Positions 7,089-9,143 of a stretch of 9,143 bases of DNA are shown in pieces. This DNA is from Caryophanales bacterium (GTDB taxonomy: Bacteria > Bacillota_I > Bacilli_A > RFN20 > CAG-826), in NCBI GenBank assembly GCA_016280685.1, contig JAEEHE010000079.1, positions 1 through 9,143 of the forward strand, in the 5' to 3' direction. Numbering within the stretch: position 1 is the first letter of the stretch; the number at the start of each line of letters is the position of its first letter. The translations under genes and the position numbers were made by a program. The notes under the pieces are model-generated. The model was not told the DNA's origin and did no database searches. It worked only from the letters and a program-made list of their open reading frames with translations.

Positions 7089-7129
7089 TTTTTATAAAAA
7101 TAGAAAAGTGATATACTGACAAAGAAAGG
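7089..7129 (+). promoter_or_regulatory. Candidate promoter and ribosome-binding site of the acyl ligase gene
   Basis: TATACT (7112-7117) is a good -10 box; TTTTTA (7089-7094), 17 bases upstream, is a weak -35. AAAGG (7125-7129) inside GAAAGG is a Shine-Dalgarno sequence with a rather long 12-base spacer to the ATG at 7142. The likely transcription start near 7124 would put the ribosome site at the very 5' end of the message. The gene may therefore be expressed independently of the phosphoesterase upstream. Confidence 0.45.
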
Positions 7130-7141
7130 TTTTGAATAATT

Positions 7142-9139
7142 ATGGCAACTAATCTAGAAAAAGCTACGGAATTTCTCTCACGTGCTTCTTTACTTTTAGA
7201 AACTTCTAAACGCATGGAAGACATCTTCTTCCTCACGATGAAGAAAAACGAAAAGAGAATTGCAGTTGAATATATCAACGAAAAAGGAAAAATCAAACAC
7301 TACCGCTACAACAAGATGCGTTCGCACTCTTATGAACTAGCGAGTACATTATCACAATATTTAATTCAACAACCCAAAAACGTTCCCGTCATCTTAAAGA
7401 TGGCTAATTCACCACATTGGTGTGAAGTTTTCTGGGCTATTTTAATGTGTGGTTATAAACCACTTCTTATCGATGCTAGAACATCTAAAGAAGGTGTTAT
7501 CCATGTCGCTGAGATGAGTAAAGCTCTCGCCATTATCACTGATGATTTAAATCAATATCCTATTCAAAAGATTTCTCTCGATGATTTATTAGCGGAGAAA
7601 CATCGTTATTCCTTCACTCCTACTTGGGAGAATGAAGTAATCTTCTCTTCTAGTGGTACAACTGGCGATGTCAAATTAATGGTCTTTAATGGTGAAAATC
7701 TTTGTAACCAAATTTGTTGTTCCTTAGAAATGGGTCATGAGACCGCGGATATTATGTATTCCGAAAAGATGGGCAAAGTGAAAATCTTAGCGATGATTCC
7801 TTTCCACCACATCTTCGGTTTTGTCGCCGTCTTCTTATGGTACACATTCTATGGTAAAACCATAGTCTTCCCCAGCAGCAATGCTCCTAGCGACATTCAA
7901 TACATCTGTCAAAAAGTCGGTATTACCCATGTTTATAGTGTCCCACTATTCTGGGATTCTCTCGCTTTAGGCGTCTCTCGTAAAGCCGCTTTAGAAGGAC
8001 CACAAAGAGTGGAATTATTAGATAAGATGATCGGCTATAACACTGGCAAAATCGACCGTAATGAAGCTGGCATCGCTGCTCTTCCAGTAGCAAGAGATAC
8101 CGTTCAAAGAAAATTGCTCGGTAATAAAGTGAGATTCTGTATTTCTGGTGGCGGTTTCTTATCTAGAGAAACACTCACTCAAATCAATGGCTTAGGTTAT
8201 AACCTATATAATGGTTATGGCATGACTGAAGTCGGTGTCACTTCCGTGGAATTATCTCCCGAAGTTGAAGAGAGATTAAAAGGCCGTATCGGTAAACCAT
8301 TACATGGTGTCACTTATAAGATTGAAGGCGGCAAAGCCTCTGGTGAATTATTAATTAAATCCCCCACTATTCACGTGAGAGAAATTATCAATGGTGTGGA
8401 ACAACCCGCTACATTAACCGAAGATGGTTTCTTTAGAACTGGTGATATCGCGGAAACCGATGCCACCGGTGGTTATTACTTAAAAGGTCGTATCAAAGAT
8501 GTCATCATCAACGCTGATGGCGAGAACATCTTCCCCGATGAACTTGAAATTTATTTCAAGGAATTACCATGCGTCAATCAATTATGTGTTCTCGGTTATT
8601 CACCAGAAAGAAACAAAGTGGAGAAAATCGCTTTAGTTCTTGAATTAGATAACAAAGCTACTGAAGAAGATATCGCCGCAATCAAAGAACAAATCAAATC
8701 TATCGTTCCTAACCTTCCACATAGTGCAAAAATCGATAGCGTCTTCCTTGCTAAAGGTAAATTGCCGATGGCTAATAACATGAAAGTCAAACGTTTCATG
8801 GTGAAGAAAGGCATCGAAGAAGGAAGTAAAGATTATCTTCCTATCGATAATAAAAAGAAGACTAAAACCTTTGAAGGTTTCTCTAAAGAAGAAATTGAAA
8901 ATATTCTCATTCCGATGAGAGAAATCTTCTCTAAAGTCTTAATTCTTCCGGTCTTCAAGATTGAAGATGACGCCCACTGGATTAATGATTTAGGTGGTGA
9001 TTCCATGTCCTATGTGGAATTAATTAGAGATGTCCAGGAGAAATTTGATGTGGAATTCCCTGAGGAATTACTCGGTCAAATGGCGTCAATTAACGACTTT
9101 GTCTATGAAGTCGCACAACTACAAAAGAAAAAGAAGTAA
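7142..9139 (+). CDS. AMP-forming acyl ligase with a fused C-terminal acyl carrier protein domain
   Basis: The 665-residue protein belongs to the acyl-activating (ANL) superfamily, which activates a carboxylic acid with ATP and passes the acyl-adenylate to a thiol. Visible motifs are the P-loop-like FSSSGTTGDVK (about 167-177), PFHHIFGF (about 220-227), YNGYGMTE (about 354-361), TGD (433-435), GRIKDVIINADGENIFPDELE starting at G449, and the late lysine K548 in LPMANNMKVKR. Residues about 590-660 form an acyl carrier domain with the phosphopantetheine site DLGGDSMS, modified residue S621. The overall pattern resembles long-chain fatty acid ligases rather than peptide synthetases, since no condensation or thioesterase domain is present. 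It probably loads a fatty acid onto its own carrier for lipid synthesis; this is inferred. No signal peptide or membrane span is seen. The fold and fusion are clear, the substrate is not. Confidence 0.9.
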   Translation: MATNLEKATEFLSRASLLLETSKRMEDIFFLTMKKNEKRIAVEYINEKGKIKHYRYNKMRSHSYELASTLSQYLIQQPKNVPVILKMANSPHWCEVFWAILMCGYKPLLIDARTSKEGVIHVAEMSKALAIITDDLNQYPIQKISLDDLLAEKHRYSFTPTWENEVIFSSSGTTGDVKLMVFNGENLCNQICCSLEMGHETADIMYSEKMGKVKILAMIPFHHIFGFVAVFLWYTFYGKTIVFPSSNAPSDIQYICQKVGITHVYSVPLFWDSLALGVSRKAALEGPQRVELLDKMIGYNTGKIDRNEAGIAALPVARDTVQRKLLGNKVRFCISGGGFLSRETLTQINGLGYNLYNGYGMTEVGVTSVELSPEVEERLKGRIGKPLHGVTYKIEGGKASGELLIKSPTIHVREIINGVEQPATLTEDGFFRTGDIAETDATGGYYLKGRIKDVIINADGENIFPDELEIYFKELPCVNQLCVLGYSPERNKVEKIALVLELDNKATEEDIAAIKEQIKSIVPNLPHSAKIDSVFLAKGKLPMANNMKVKRFMVKKGIEEGSKDYLPIDNKKKTKTFEGFSKEEIENILIPMREIFSKVLILPVFKIEDDAHWINDLGGDSMSYVELIRDVQEKFDVEFPEELLGQMASINDFVYEVAQLQKKKK

Positions 9140-9143
9140 ATAA

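Noticed and set aside
7079..7097. Inverted repeat TTATAAA / TTTATAA after the phosphoesterase as a terminator
   Set aside because: The stem is made only of A-T pairs and is followed by A residues rather than a T-run, so it is unlikely to stop transcription.
7024..7296. 90-codon open frame on the minus strand
   Set aside because: It overlaps the end of the phosphoesterase and the start of the acyl ligase on the other strand, has no motif, and crosses the promoter of the ligase gene.
8195..8204. Palindrome GGTTATAACC as an operator
   Set aside because: It lies inside conserved ligase coding sequence near the YGMTE motif and is explained by the Gly-Tyr-Asn codons.

Overview
The window is AT-rich, gene-dense chromosomal DNA, most likely from a low-GC Firmicute. 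An uncultured gut member of the Bacilli, near Erysipelotrichales or the RF39/RFN20-type groups, fits best; this is inference from composition and protein style. Tryptophan is read from TGG, stops are TAG and TAA, and no in-frame TGA is needed, so the standard bacterial code suffices. I found no rRNA, tRNA, CRISPR array, insertion sequence or integration signature. All the longer stretches are coding.

Positions 1-6574 are read from the minus strand. In transcription order they hold fmt (Met-tRNA formyltransferase), a RecB-like nuclease fused to a DinG/XPD-type iron-sulfur helicase, lepA (elongation factor 4), a short hairpin terminator, and a partial gene running off the left edge. That last gene is not a random open frame. 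It reads as a Fic-fold protein whose catalytic motif is almost entirely replaced, followed by a long Pro/Glu-rich linker carrying a short motif that resembles a beta sliding-clamp binding site.

Positions 6630-9139 are read from the plus strand, divergently from fmt across a 55-base gap. They hold a small YfcE/MJ0936-type metallophosphoesterase and a 665-residue acyl-activating (AMP-forming) ligase with a fused C-terminal acyl carrier protein domain.

The minus-strand genes join translation initiation (fmt), translation elongation (lepA) and DNA processing (nuclease-helicase). The plus-strand pair looks like metabolism, with the ligase probably supplying acyl groups to lipid synthesis. Four starts (fmt, nuclease-helicase, lepA, phosphoesterase) lack a Shine-Dalgarno sequence. 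For fmt and lepA a TATAAT box sits 7-9 bases from the ATG, so these messages could be leaderless; the phosphoesterase has a similar but weaker box. The ligase and the Fic-like gene have recognisable Shine-Dalgarno sequences. The items most worth following are the Fic-like pseudoenzyme with its candidate clamp motif, the promoter nested inside the lepA terminator, and the leaderless-start pattern. No complete, clearly new multi-gene system is evident.
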